From Manihot esculenta (taxonomy: Eukaryota; Streptophyta; Magnoliopsida; Malpighiales; Euphorbiaceae): a stretch of 64,000 nt of DNA. Under the pieces are notes generated by a model. That model was not told the origin of the DNA, made no database searches, and saw nothing but the letters and a program-made list of their open reading frames with translations. The stretch lies in contig NC_035177.2 of NCBI RefSeq assembly GCF_001659605.2, positions 3,348,611 to 3,412,610 on the forward strand, given 5' to 3'. Both the position numbers and the translations under genes were made by a program. Of the stretch, positions 32,395 through 45,297 are shown one piece after another (position 1 is the stretch's first letter; every line of letters begins with the position of its first letter).

Positions 32395-34241
32395 TGACTC
32401 GCGGTTGTCGAAGCCGGTCAAAAATAACCTTCCTGGTTATCAACAATTTTACAACTGCAGATAGTGGTGAAAGGATCGAATCCACAGAGAATTGATTACT
32501 TATTTATTTTTCTCAACAAGACCAATAAAATGAACTGAAACAATAATAAATTAAAGATGAGATAAAAGACTGAAAGTGGGATCAAATGAGATAAACTGGA
32601 AGCAGAATAAAAATAAATTGCAATAAAAGTAAAATGGGGGGGGGTTTGAGATTGATTGTAGTAACTAATAATGAGAGTAATAATAGAAAGCAAATAATTA
32701 AAATAAAAGAGGAAATCAATATGAGAGAAGCCTAGTTGAAGATATGGATCCACTTTGGTTGTTTGGATTGATCATTGAAACTTAGATTATCTTGATTAGT
32801 TCAATAGATTAGTTATGGGGGTGGAAGACGCTTCTCACCACCATGTCTCTCCTTATGATTAAATTAATTAGGGAACGTCCTCTAATTAATTACTAATTAA
32901 CAAATTGCCAAGGAACGTCCTTGGGCCATAGGCATCAAAACAATTGTCAATTGCATAAAGAAATAGAGAGATCCAATCCTAGCTACCCAAACGTATGGAG
33001 ATAACGCTAGATCATGCAATTTTCTTGGGTTTTATCCCAAGTGTTCTAAGGTCAGAATATTTCCAGCAATTACGGACTAAAAATAATTCCAACTAACAAT
33101 CAATTAACTTTGCAATTAAAATCAAGTGGCCAATTTGATCAAAACAACAAAGTAATCGTATAATTAAAGCATCAATTGCATAAATATTGAACAAAACCAA
33201 AGACAATAATTTATGTTCAGATCTCACAACCCATTAAACAACCTTAGTTTCAACCAATCCTCAACTAGAATAAAAGATTTCAGCCTCTCATGGCTGAAAC
33301 AAAACTAAAAATAAAAGAAAAGAAGAAAGGTAGAAGAAGAGATGTAAATTTCGTAGGTGTCTCCCAAGGGGAGCTTAAGGGCCCTCTAGAGGCTTCTTAT
33401 GTGGCTTTTTATAGTTGAGAAGTGTTGCCCTAGGTCATACTTACTGCCCAAGAGGTATTTTCTGCCCAAGATGTGTCTGAAAAGGAAAGAATCGCGCTTT
33501 TCGACTTCAGAAGGAAGGCTGCGCGAAAATGCACTGCGGAAGGAAGTTGGTGCGCGCGGTTTGGTCTCAGAAAGGGAAGGAGGCGCAGATTGTGCTTCCT
33601 AAATAAGTTTAGATGCTGACCTTACTTCCTAATTAGTGTAGAGGCTGCCCAAGATGCTGCCCATGTGCAACTTGCTGCCCAAGTTGTTGCAGAAAAGGAA
33701 GGTGGCGCGCAGATGGCCCTCAGAAGAGGAAAGCGTGCAGATTGTTTCTGAATAGGAAGGATGCACGAATTTTGATCTTCAAAGGGGAAGATATGCTTGT
33801 CCATACATTCCTTTTTAGGTGGAGCCTCTTTTAAAATTTGAATATTGAATGCAGAAGAGGAAGAGCATCTCTTTGAGATCTTGCTGCCTAAATAGGAAGA
33901 TATGACTGCTGCAGTGTGTGCACATCTTTGAACAAGGAAAGAAAGATCTGCGATTTGAATTTCAAATAATCTTCTGACTGAGCTTTCCATGTTTGCTTTT
34001 GCTTCTGCACTTTCCTCATTTGAAAACTTTCATTTTCTGAAAACTTTCCTTATTTGGAAACTTTCCTTTTTTGACACTTTCCATATTTGGCACTTTTTGG
34101 CAGTGTTAAGAGCATTTTCTCCAGATTGTCTCTTTACACCTAATATCTGCAAAACATAATTAAAACCACAAAATTAAGTAGAAAAGATGTAAATAAACAT
34201 CAAGAACATAATGATAAAATGGACTAAAATATGCTCTATCA
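32395..34241 (-). mobile_element. Solo LTR Z, family 2, inside Y gag
   Basis: Minus-strand sense TGATAGAGCATATTTTAG...CGCGAGTCA, 1847 bp, flanked by ATCCA on both sides (32390-32394 and 34242-34246). It is the same subfamily as M (GGAAAG and GGGCAGC arrays, GCGCGC-containing segment at about 33540-33560) and lacks TTCGG palindromes. One LTR only, so it was reduced by recombination. Confidence 0.94.
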
Positions 34242-34832
34242 ATCCAACTTTAGATACTCTGTCATCTTCACCCTACTTCCCTCAGATGAGCTAGGTTGAG
34301 GTGCTTGGACAACAGGGGCTACTGGTTCTGGTTCTGGTGGTGGAGCAGAAGGTGCTGAACTTGACTCTGGGTATGCTGTACTGAGATGGAAAGGTGTGGG
34401 TGGATACATGGGATATGGTGGGTAAAAAGGAGGATAAGGCATATAAGGCATGTAGGTAGGATATGGGGTAAAACTAGAGTAATCCGACGTACCCCCCATC
34501 GGATACCCTGGGCCTTGTGGAAAGGGTGGATAACCGAACCCCGAGGCCTGAGCGCCTCCCTGAGACTCTCCCATACCCTCTTCAGACCTGCCCATACCCA
34601 TGCTTTCCTCTCTTGCCTGGTCCACATCCATAGCCTCCCTCACTTCCTCTGCGCTCCCTCCTCTATCTGCTCCTCTTCTGCTCTCGTCAAAAGACCGTCT
34701 AGGGTCCCTTGACGTACCCTCCCTGCTTGATCTCTGAGACCTTGCCCTTGGCAACGCAGGAGGACGAGCATCTGAGCCCTCATTCACTGGTGGGACTCCA
34801 GTCAATCGTGCAGATCGACGAGTTCCTCTCAT
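34242..34832 (-). pseudogene. Y gag N-terminus (fragment)
   Basis: Starts [14 protein letters not shown] (start codon at 34832, same as K and H). It is rich in R, S, E and then in P/Y ([18 protein letters not shown]), and ends KVKMTEYLKLD-like text at the Z insertion. The frame continues after Z at 32389 with GAPKY-type residues. No known enzymatic role: in chromoviruses this is the poorly conserved matrix-like part of gag. Confidence 0.88.
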
Positions 34833-35059
34833 CTTAACTTTCTAGAAAACAACATAACAGCACACATCAGCATAGAAACATCACATAACAACAATGCATA
34901 TGCATAACTCATGGCATTACACCTCAGCAATTAGATAGGACTCAACATCCTATCCTAGTGGACATGCTTTCCTATTGTGCTTGACCTACTATAACCTCTA
35001 TGAGCCCGACACTCTCTATTTAGGTCCGACCATATGAACCTAGGGCTCTGATACCAATC
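34833..35059 (-). other. Y leader with tRNA-Met primer site
   Basis: Untranslated leader between LTR and gag. The primer site (reverse complement of TGGTATCAGAGC) is 35045-35056, three bases from the LTR. The leader shares TGTCCACTAGGATAGGATGT with H, K and W. Confidence 0.88.
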
Positions 35060-37275
35060 TGTAACGACCCGAAATCGGACCACTACCGGCGCTAGGATTC
35101 AGATCGACTTAAGATCGCCGGGACCTGTAGCAAGCCTACTATACTCTCTGAGTACCTGTAAAACCCCATACATGATCAACATAACCTGTAAAACTGAAAA
35201 CCTCCTACTATCTCATACCATGGTTCAACCTGTGCATGCACTAACTCTGTACACAGACTCCCCTTGCCAGAGCACTCATAAAAGCTCTAGCTGAGTCCAC
35301 ACAGTAAATGTCAAACCTGTTCATCCATACTCATCAACTAGCCATATACATAATAAACTATGTATACAAAAGGGATTTACATTACATCTGGGTCAAGCAC
35401 AATACTAGATACAAACTCTATACAGATCCATTACATCTCCTTACATCATTACATGTCCACACTATGCTATTACATATCTCTTACTCTTTCTCTTCCTGTA
35501 CCCTGCTAGACTTCCCCTGTACACTGAACCTGCAAAACTAGGTTAGGGGAGAGGGGTGAGCTATAAAGCCCAATGAGTAGAAACAATGAACTGTAGTTAC
35601 ATGCTCTTATGAAATGCGTCACAACACAAACATTTCACATCACGGATGAACATGACCACCAAAACTCCCTCCAATGTCAGTATGCCTGGCCCGGCCAGGT
35701 CTTACAACATCAGTATGCCTGGCCCAGCCAGGTCTTACAACAGCAGTATGCCTGGCCCAGCCAGGTCTTACAACAGCAGTATGCCTGGCCCGGTCAGGTC
35801 TTACAACATCTCTAGGGCTATTGGGGTCGCCTTGGTCCATCCACATCCTCAACATATTATGCAATGCGTCACATTCGTGATACTAGTGCAATCAACCTAT
35901 TACATATCATCATGATGCATGAACATGCTTTAGGCATATGATTTCTCAATTTAAAGAATTAAGTTTAGTTCCACTCACCTTTGGCTGAATCTGAATACTC
36001 TGAAGCAGTGCTCACTGCTGCTCTCTTCGGTTCCTCTAGTCCGTTCTTACACAGGTGGACTCAAATGAGGGACCAAACTAGCTCAAGAACAACTCTATAA
36101 AACTCCCCAAAAGCCCCCCTCAACATCCTAAAACAACCACATAAAGTATGCAAAAGAAGGCTGGACAGGGCACTTTCGGCTGCAGGTTCGGCGGCCGAAA
36201 GTCCCTTCCAGAGATGAAACTCAAACATCTTCGGCGGTCGAACTTACCTTTCGATAGCCGAACCCTTTCAGGGGCAAGGTTCGGGGGCTGAAAGGCACTC
36301 CAGAGACGAAAGTCTCTAACCTTCGGCTGCACCTTCGGCGGCCGAAACCCTGCTCCAGAGTCGAAAGTCCAAACTTTCGGGGGCAAGCTTAGGCACGCTT
36401 AGGCAACCGAAACCACCTCCTTAGCATGTTCGGCGGCCGAACCCTCTTTCGGCGGCCGAAACTGGATTTTCCCAGTTAGGCAGAAACTTGTTCTGCTTTA
36501 TGCAAACGTGCCCAAACTTCACTCAAACTTGCAACCAACAAAACCACAACCTGCATATACTCAAGTATAGGCACAAAGGGGTCCAAAACTAACTTAAAAC
36601 CCCAAACAAACAACACAACCAACACATAAGCATGCTTTGACCAAAACTCAACCAAAACCACAACTTAACCTAAACATGCATATCTTCCCAACCAATTCCA
36701 TAAAACCTTCAAAAAACATAAGAGAAGCTAAGGATCCACACTTACCTCTGAAAAATCTTGAGGATAGGTGATCCTAACGTGGAGATATGGAGAATCAACC
36801 TCTCAAAGTCTCCAAACTTCAAAAATTTGATCTTTTGCTCAAAACCTTTAAAACAACATAAAAATCTCTCAAAACTTGGAAAGATTTGAAGAAATCATGA
36901 AACACTCCCAAGGAAGAGCATGGTCTCACCTCTGCCTGTGAAAATGGAAGAAACTTATCCATTTCACCGACCTAAGGCCTTTTATAGGTGGCTGGCCAGA
37001 CCACCTTCGGCGGCCAAACATGAAACCGAATGCCATGCATGTTCGGCGGCCGAACTTTCACCTTCGGCGGCCGAACTTTCACCTTCGGCGGCCGAACCTT
37101 GCATTTCCTCCTTGGCTCTTTTCTTTCAAAAACACTCATTTCCTTTGATACTTAACACATAAAATCATAGCAAAACACTTTAGAAAAACATATCGATACC
37201 CTTCTAGAGGGTTCCGACATCCTGGATTCCACCGGAAGGTAGAATTCCGATGCCGGACTCGAGCCGGGTATTACA
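35060..37275 (-). mobile_element. Y 5' LTR (family 1)
   Basis: Plus-strand TGTAACGACCCGAAATCGG to CCGGGTATTACA, 2216 bp. It pairs with 6224-8418. The length difference is mainly an extra palindrome copy near 37050. Palindrome clusters at 36170-36465 and 37005-37105, TATA box on the minus strand at 36980-36986, and four 33-bp tandem units at 35680-35812. It is flanked on the right by TTGC of the H LTR. Confidence 0.93.
35680..35812 (-). repeat. Four 33-bp tandem units in Y 5' LTR
   Basis: Unit core CCTGGCCCGGCCAGGTCTTA. Same number of units as the 3' LTR, with independent substitutions. Confidence 0.92.
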
Positions 37276-38167
37276 TTGCCATGAGATATATTAGGGTGCT
37301 TGCATTAGAACTCACGAATATGTTGCATTGCATATTATGTTGTTGATGTGGATGAATGTTGAATGATCCATTAGCCCTCATATGTTATGACATGATATAA
37401 TGATGATATGATATGGAAGTCCAGGTGTGCCTACACTACGCCCCTGGCACTATGTAAGAGAAAGTCCGGGTGTGGCCTACACTACGCCCCCGGCATGATT
37501 GGATATGTATGATATGATATGGAAGTCCAGGTGTACCTGCAGTACGCCCCTGGCATGGTTAGACTGTGTAGAGGGCTAAATGGTGACAAGTTCATCCTTG
37601 ATGTGAATTGTTTGTGATGTGATGCATTCCATGAAAGCATGAATTTTAAATATAATGTTTTATTACCCTGCTCACTGGGCTCTTGTAGCTCACCCCCACT
37701 CCCTTAATCCCCCAGGTTTGCAGGTACGGGACAGAGCAGGAAGTCAAGAGTAAAGTTATGTTCTATATAATAGTTAGTTGTGGACATGAAAATGATGTAA
37801 TGATGAGTATTGAGGTTTAGAATTGTGCTTGACCCTAGTATGTTGTTAATCCCTTTTTGGTTACATGATCTTTTAATGAAATGTTTTATGATGTTATGTA
37901 AACCAAACTTAAAATATGACATGTTACTCCATTGGAGTATTTGATAAGGACTTCAGTATGGGGTTTGATGGTTATGCTTAAGAGTTGTGCATGCACAGGT
38001 TGAGTTTGGTAAATGAATGAGAAAGTTCAAAATTTTTATGTATGTGTTGATCATGTATGGGATTAAACAGGTGTACAGGTTGTATGTTAGGCTTGCTACG
38101 GGTCCCGGCGGCCTTAAGCCGATCTGGATCCTAGCGCCGGTAGCGGTCCGATTTTCGGGTCGTTACA
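37276..38167 (+). mobile_element. Second part of H 5' LTR (family 1)
   Basis: It runs from TTGCCATGAGATATATTAGGG to the LTR end GATTTTCGGGTCGTTACA. It contains a three-unit array of AGTCCAGGTGT-GCC-TGC-GTACGCCCCTGGCA at about 37415-37560. The first part of this LTR is 8419-9784 on the other strand. Confidence 0.9.
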
Positions 38168-38439
38168 GATTGGTATCAGAGCCCTAGGTTCATATGGTCG
38201 GACCTACAGTGTGTCGGGCTCATAGATGTTCTAGAAGGTCAAGCACAATAGGAAAATCATGTCCACTAGGATAGGATGTAGAGTCCTGTCTTGAATGATG
38301 ATGTGAAATGCCATGATTTTATGCATGTGCATTGATGATATGCTATGTATGTGATGTATGTGATGCGGGTTCATGTGTTTCCACATGAACCAGTTGATGC
38401 TAATGTTTATGTGATGTGTGCTGTTTTTCAGTAAGCAAG
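38168..38439 (+). other. H leader with tRNA-Met primer site
   Basis: Primer site TGGTATCAGAGC at 38171-38182, three bases after the LTR. Non-coding leader with CATGTCCACTAGGATAGGAT and the palindrome-like GTTCATGTGTTTCCACATGAAC at about 38370-38391. Confidence 0.9.
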
Positions 38440-41400
38440 ATGAGAGGAACTCGTCGATCTGCACGATTGACTAGAGTACCACCTCAGGACGAGGGCACGG
38501 ATGCCCGTCCTCCTGCATTGCCTAGGGCAATGTCCTGTAGGTCTAGCAGGGAGAGAACGTCAATGGACCCTAGAAGATCTTTTGATGTGAGCAGAAGGGG
38601 GACAGTTCAAGGTGGAATGTCAGAAGATGTGGGGGATGATATGGATGTGGATCAGAGGAGGGATGGCAGTCTTGGAGTGAGTATGTCTGAAAAGGGTATG
38701 GGAGAGTCTTAAGGAGGCACTCAGGCCTTGGGATTTGTTCAGCCACCCCAGTACCCACCTTTTTCACAGAATCTCGGGTATTCGATGGGAGGTACATCGG
38801 ATTACCCCAGTTTTAACCCTTATCACTCTCACATGCCATACCCACCTTTCTACCCACCATACCCATAGTACCCTATGTACCCACCCCCATCTTTCTACCT
38901 AGGTACAGCAAACCCTAACCCGGGGGATGCTGCACCTCCTCCACCGCCAGCAGAACCCATGGTCCCAGAAACCCAAGTACCTAAGCCTAGCTCATCTGGA
39001 GGGAGCAAGGTCAAGATGACCGATTACATGAAGCTGGGTGCCCCCCAGTATGAAACTGGTGATGACCCGTTTGAGTACCTTGGGAGGGTCAAGATGATTA
39101 TAGATGAGATAGGAGCTGATGATAGTAGAGCCATTCAGATGGCTGGGTTCACACTGAAATGTAAGAAGGCCCAAGAGTGGTTTAAAAACTATGTAAGCCC
39201 GAAGTTGGATAGCCTATCATGGGAGGAGTTTGCAAATGAGTTTGCTGGATGGGCTTTCCCTGACAGTTCAAGGGAGTTGAAGATGATTGAATTTGAGCAG
39301 TTGAGGCAGTCAGAGGAGATGATTGTAGATGAGTACACAGATAGATTCTTGGAGTTGCTGCCGTTTGCTGGGCAAAATCTTGACACAGATCAGAAGAAGT
39401 CAAGGAGGTATATCATGAAGCTTCATTCTAGGTATTCCTCCTTGATCCAGTCAGCAGAGAGGGAGAGTTTCCATGCCATAGTGGATATGGCCCGGAGGAT
39501 GGAGGCTAGTGCCATAATCGAGGGAAGAGTTAAGCAGTGAGTGGCACAGTCTTCTGGTTCCAAGACCCCAGGTGGGGGAAAGTTGGATCCTTCTTCCTTG
39601 AGTTCAGCAGTTTTAGGCAATAAGAAGTGGGACAGAGGCCACAGGAAGTCCAAGAAGAACAAGTTCTAGAGCAAGATCAAGTCAGGTCTGGGATTAGGGA
39701 GTGGCTCGAGCTCAGGTGCAGATAATGCAGTATGCATGAAGTGTGGGAAGCCGCACAAGGGAGTATGTCAGTTTGGAATGACAGCCTGCTTCAGATGTGG
39801 GCAGGAGGGACACATGGCTCGAGAGTGTCCTAGAGCAGCTTTTGTTGCACAGTCTCAGCAGACAGCTTCTGGTAGTGTGGCTCAGCCAGTAGCTCCAGCC
39901 GCGACTCAGGCTAGTGGCAGAGGCAGAGGGAGAGGGGCGGCCTCTTCTTCAGCGGGTTTCAGGGGTGAAGGTCCGTCAGCTCCAGCACGGATCTTCACGA
40001 TGACTCAGCAGGAGGCAAATGCATCAAACACCATGGTGTCAGGTAATCTCATCATTGGTTGTTCAGATGTTTATGCCTTAATGGACCCTGGTGCATCTCA
40101 TTCTTTCATTGCTCCGAGGGCCGTCGAGAGGTTGGGATTGATGGTCTCTAGGTTAGAGTGTCCCCTAGGTCAGTGGACCCAAGTGTGACCCGTCAGTGGC
40201 AGAGTCAGTCTGCCAGTGTAGTCCAATTTTTTTTTTAGGGAAGATGCCTTTCAGCCGACCTTGTGGTTCTAGATTTGACAGATTTTGACGTCATTCTAGG
40301 GATGGATTGGCTATCTACCCATGGTGCTACCTTGGACTGCAGAGAAAAGGTAGTCAGGTTCAGAGGACAGGATGGGTCAGAGGTTGTCTTTAGAGGAGAC
40401 CGGAGGGATACACCTAGAGGTTTGATATCAGCCCTACAGGCTCGTAGGTTACTCCGAAGGGGTTGTCAGGGTTTTCTAGCTCATGTGAGAGAGCTAGATA
40501 GTCATGTCAGAGAGCCCGCCTCAGTGCCCGTGGTCAGAGAGTTCATAGATGTTTTACCAGATGAGCTGCCAGGTTTACCACCTGCTAGGGAAATAGAGTT
40601 CGAAATTGAATTGATGCCTGGAACCAGATCGATCTCTATCCCTCCCTACAGGATGGCACCAGCAGAATTGAAGGAGCTTAAGGAGCAGTTGCAAGAGCTG
40701 GTAGATAAGGGCTTCATCAGACCGAGTACCTCACCTTGGGGTGCTCCAGTGCTGTTTGTGAAAAAGAAAGATGGATCCCTTAGACTTTGTATCGACTACA
40801 GGCAGTTGAACAAAGTCACTACCAAGAATAAGTACCCGTTGCCAAGGATCGACGATCTATTCGACCAGCTAGCTGGAGCAGGTTGTTTCTCCAAGATAGA
40901 TCTGAGATCCGGGTACCATCAGCTGAGGATAAGAGAAGAAGATGTGCCGAAGACGATGTTCAGAACCAGATATGGGCACTATGAGTTCCTTGTAATGCCG
41001 TTCGGGTTAACCAATGCCCCTGCAGCATTCATGGATCTCATGAACCGAGTGTTTAGCCAGTACCTAGATCACTTTGTTATTGTCTTCATAGATGATATCT
41101 TAGTGTATTCCAGGAATGCAGAGGAGCATGCCCATCATCTGAGGATAGTGCTGCAGACCTTGAGGGAACACGGCTTGTATGCCAAGTTCTTCAAGTGTGA
41201 GTTCTGGATGAGGAGCATCTCTTTCTTGGGGCATGTTGTGTCAGAAAATGGAATCGAGGTGGACCTTAAGAAAGTGGAAGCTGTAGCTAACTGGCCTAGA
41301 CCCACTACAGTGACAGAGATCAAGAGCTTCTTGGGTTTGGCAGGTTACTACAGGAGGTTCGTTCAGGACTTCTCCAAGATTGCAGCTCCCATGACCAGAT

Positions 41401-42166
41401 TGACTAAGAAAAACCAGAAGTTTGTGTGGACCGACCAGTGTGAAGAGAGCTTTGAAGAGTTAAAGAAGAGGTTGACATCGGCACCGGTGTTAGCTCTGCC
41501 AACTAGTAATGAAGACTTCACAGTGTATTGTGATGTATCCCATGTGGGATTGGATTGTGTGCTGATGCAGAATGAAAGGGTAATTGCTTATGCTTCTAGG
41601 CAGCTGAAGAAGCACGAGTTGAATTACCCTACACATGACCTAGAAATGGCAGCGGTGATCTTTGCACTCAAGATGTGGAGGCATTATCTTTATGGGGTTA
41701 AATGTGAGATATTTACAGATCATAAGAGCCTGCAGTACATCTTGAGTCAGAGAGAGTTGAATCTGAGGCAAAGGAGATGGGTAGAACTGCTTAGTAACTA
41801 TGATTACAAGATTCAGTACCATCCGGGTAAGGCGAATGTTGTGGCAGACGCCCTAAGCCGGAAATCACTTGGTAGTCTATCTCATATTTCAGCAGAGAGG
41901 AGACCAGTGGTGAGGCAGTTCTTCGAGCTCATCAATGAAGGTTTGCAGTTGGAGTTGTCTGGTACAGGTGCTTTGATAGCCCAGATGAGAGTAACATCTG
42001 TGTTTCTAGAGCAGGTGGCTCAAAAACAGCATGAGGACCCAGAGTTAGTGAAGATTGCCAGGACTGTTCAGTCAGGCAAGAATGAAGAGTTCAGATTTGA
42101 CAGCACAGGGATCCTCCGCTATGGGAATAGATTGTGTGTACCAGATGACGTGGGTCTGAAGGGAGA
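38440..42166 (+). pseudogene. H gag-protease-RT-RNase H, truncated before integrase
   Basis: Starts [15 protein letters not shown]. In-frame stops at 38710 (TAA), 38866 (TAG), 39538 (TGA) and 39667 (TAG) break gag. The capsid block (GDDPFEYLGRVKMII...RMEASAII) and knuckles CMKCGKPHKGVC and [15 protein letters not shown] are intact. A frameshift near 40170 falls in the protease region after [21 protein letters not shown] long open stretch from 40263 then carries [19 protein letters not shown] ([29 protein letters not shown]), RNase H ([14 protein letters not shown] where K has GLGCVL) and [13 protein letters not shown]. It stops abruptly after GLKGD at LTR J. The integrase finger, core and chromodomain are missing. 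Confidence 0.92.
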
Positions 42167-42766
42167 TGTAATATCCGACAAGACTCCGGTATCGGAATTC
42201 CTACCGTCCGGTGGAATCTCGGATGTCGGAAACCTCTAGAAAGGTAAAATCATGTTTTTATAAAATTTTTTAATGTATTTTACAGTTTTAAGCAAGAAAG
42301 AAATTAAGTTTTGAATGAAAATAGTCTTGAGAGGAAGACTCAGGTTCGGCCGCCGAACCTCAAGTTCGGCTGCCGAACATGCATGCGCTTCGGGAGCACT
42401 TTAGGCCCCCGAAGGCATAAGTGAGGGAAGTCTAGGTTCGGCCGCCGAACATGGCATGCATGCGGAGGCACGTTAGGCCCCCGAAAGTGGCCTGGCCAGC
42501 CACCTATAAAGGGGTCCCTTGTCCGAAACGGGCGAGCTTTTCTCCCCATTTTTGGCCAAGGTGAGCTCTCTGCTGTCCCTTGTTGATTTGAGCTTCTTCC
42601 TTCTAGTTTTCATGATTTCTTATGAGTTTTCACTTGGTTTTTGAAGATTTCGAGCTTAGATCGAAGTTGTGAAGCTTGGAGACCTCAGGAACCCATCCTC
42701 CCCAAATCTCCAAGTTCGGTCGCACTCTCTCTCGATCTTCAAGAGGTAAGAGTCGATCTTGAGCTC
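42167..42766 (+). mobile_element. LTR J, part 1 (family 1)
   Basis: Begins TGTAATATCCGACAAGACTC directly after the H pol codon GGAGA, continues through a palindrome cluster (about 42340-42480), and ends in AGCTC where K inserted. Parts 2-4 are 52961-53545, 55805-56078 and 61990-62024. Its end is beyond P. J may be H's own 3' LTR after a deletion or a separate insertion. Confidence 0.85.
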
Positions 42767-45190
42767 TGTAACGACCCGGAAACCGGACCGCTACCGGCGC
42801 TAGGATTCAGGTCGGCTTAAGGCCGCCGGAACCCGTAGCAAGCCAAACATACATCCTGTGAACCTGTTCAATCCCATACATGAACCAAAACATACATAAA
42901 AATTAAAACTTTTCTTTCATTTAAACATTTCTTTACCCAGCCTAGCCTGTGCAAGCATAACCATAACATAAACCCCTCATTGGAGTTCTCAACAAATACT
43001 CCAATGGGGTACATAACATATATCAGGCTTGGGTTACATAAACATCATAAAACATTTATCTCATGTATTCAAGGGATTACAACAGACTCTAGTCAAGCAC
43101 ACTATATAACTTACATTACATTACATAACATACTTTTACATTATGAATAAACCATGTCCACTTCTATGCTATTACAGAGACTTCTCTTACTCTTGCTGAC
43201 TTCTCTATCTACACAGTACCTGCAAGACTGGGGTTAGGGGAGAGGGGTGAGCTAAAAAGCCCAGTGAGTAAAAAGTAAAAACATGATATTAATTCCTCCC
43301 TTTTTAGGTATTTTATTCTTAATTTTATTATTATTATCATTTGATTTAGTTCCACACTTTTTAGGTATATTATTATTCATTTTATTATTAACATTGAATA
43401 ACTTAACTTTTACTTCACATGCTTTCATGAAATGCAACACATCACATTTAATCACATAAAGGATGGTATTGTCACCATTAGTCCTCACATCTCCAAGTGC
43501 CAGGGGCGTAGAATGGGCCTCGCTGGTCTTTCTCTTACATAACATACATATCATAACATTCCAAAGTGCCAGGGGCGTAGAATGGGCCTCGCTGGTCTTT
43601 CTCTTACATAGTGCCAGGGGCGTAGAATGGGCCTCACTGGTCTTCCATAACATATCATCATAACATAACATTAGAGGACTATGGATCACCCAATAACCAT
43701 CCACATCAACATCAAATTATGCAATGCAACATATTCGTGAATTTCTAATGCAAACATCCTGAACATCACATGGCATTAATGATGCATGAGTATGCTATCA
43801 GATTCATTCATTTGTTCATTCATTCATTACTTAAAAACTTAGGGAATAATCCCACTCACCTGGTGACCGAAGCTTTAACGACGGACTCTGAAAGACTATC
43901 TCACAACCGGGGGTCTCGGGTCCTCGGGTCCGAACCTACACAGGTGGACTCAAATGAGGCACCAAACAACAAGAACATAACTCTAAACATACCCCCAAAA
44001 ACTTCCTAAAAACACCTCAAAACATCCCTAGAAAACATGCAAGAAAAGGCTGGGAAGGGCACTTTCGGCGGCACCTTCGGCGGCCGGAAGTCCCTCCAGA
44101 GCCGAAAGTCAGGCAGGTTCGGCGGCACCTTCGGCGGCCGAAACTCCCAGACAGAGACGAAACTCATGCATGTTCGGCGGCACCTTCGGCGGCCGAAAGT
44201 CTCGGACAGAGCCGAAACTCAAACTTTCGGGGGCAGGCTTCGGCAGCCTAAAGCTGCCTCCCACGCTGGTTCGGCGGCCGAAAGTACCTTCGGCTGCCGA
44301 ACCTGGTTTCTGCCAAAGGGCAGAAACTTGGTTCCTCTTGCCCAAAACAACCCCCTACACAACCAATCATGCATAAACCTATTCTACAACAATCATACTC
44401 AAGCATACAAACTCCTAGGGGCCTCCAACAAGCTTAAACCCCAACTACAACACACAAGCAAGCCACATTGCACATAAACACACATTAAACCATGGATTTT
44501 TCATAAAAACTCATCAAGCCTACTCATGCATTTCTACCCCAAAAACTTGCATAAAACTTACTTAAAACACATATAGAACTAGAGATCGGCTCTTACCTCT
44601 TGAAGATCGAGAGAGAAACGATCCTAGCTCGAAGATGGGGAGATTCGAGTTCTTGAACCTCAAAGCTCCAAAACTTGCTTAAACTTTAAAACTCTTCAAA
44701 AACAAGATGTAACTTGTTAAGATCTAAAGGATTTGAGGGAAAACACTTAAAATGATCATAGGAGGGCTAAAGCTTACCGTCGGCCGAAATGGGAGAGAAA
44801 ACCTCGCCTGTTTCGGTCACGGGGTCTCTTATAGGGCAGGTTCTGTCACCTTTCGGCGGCCTAACGTGCCCCCACATCTCATGCATGTTCGGCGGCCGAA
44901 CATGAGGTTCGGCGGCCGAACCTTGAGTCTTTCAAACAAGGCTTTCGGAGGCCTAAAGCGCTCCCAAAACCCCACCATGTTCGGCGGCCGAACCTCACTT
45001 TCGGCGGCCGAACCTGGCAAAGCCTCCTTTGGTCTTTTTCATTCAAAAACTCAATTTCCTTTTTGTTTAAAACATAAAATACATTAAAAACATTTCATAA
45101 AACATGGTTTTACCCTTCTAGAGGTTTCCGACATCCGAGATTCCACCGGACGGTAGGAATTCCGATACCGGAGTCTAGCCGGGTATTACA
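42767..45190 (-). repeat. K 3' LTR
   Basis: Plus-strand TGTAACGACCCGGAAACCGG to CCGGGTATTACA. Palindrome clusters at 44060-44310 and 44850-45020, TATA-like TATAAGA (minus strand, 44827-44833), a three-unit array with GGGGCGTAGAATGGGCCTC at 43497-43650, and an AT-rich insert of about 125 bp (43287-43410) not seen in the other LTRs. Confidence 0.95.
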
Positions 45191-45205
45191 TTCTTCCCCC
45201 CTTAA
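45191..45205 (-). promoter_or_regulatory. K polypurine tract
   Basis: Minus-strand TTAAGGGGGGAAGAA next to the 3' LTR, preceded by the hairpin ACATTCGGGGACGAATGT. Confidence 0.88.
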
Positions 45206-45297
45206 GAACATTCGTCCCCGAATGTTCACCAAACAACACATAACATGGCAAACATATAACATACATACTAAGCACATCAACACATAGGGATCTAACC

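Noticed and set aside
30854..35059. Host gene with introns (several open blocks interrupted by non-coding DNA)
   Set aside because: The blocks are gag and protease of Y. The 'introns' are LTR Z and element X, with 5-bp target duplications and no splice signals at the borders.
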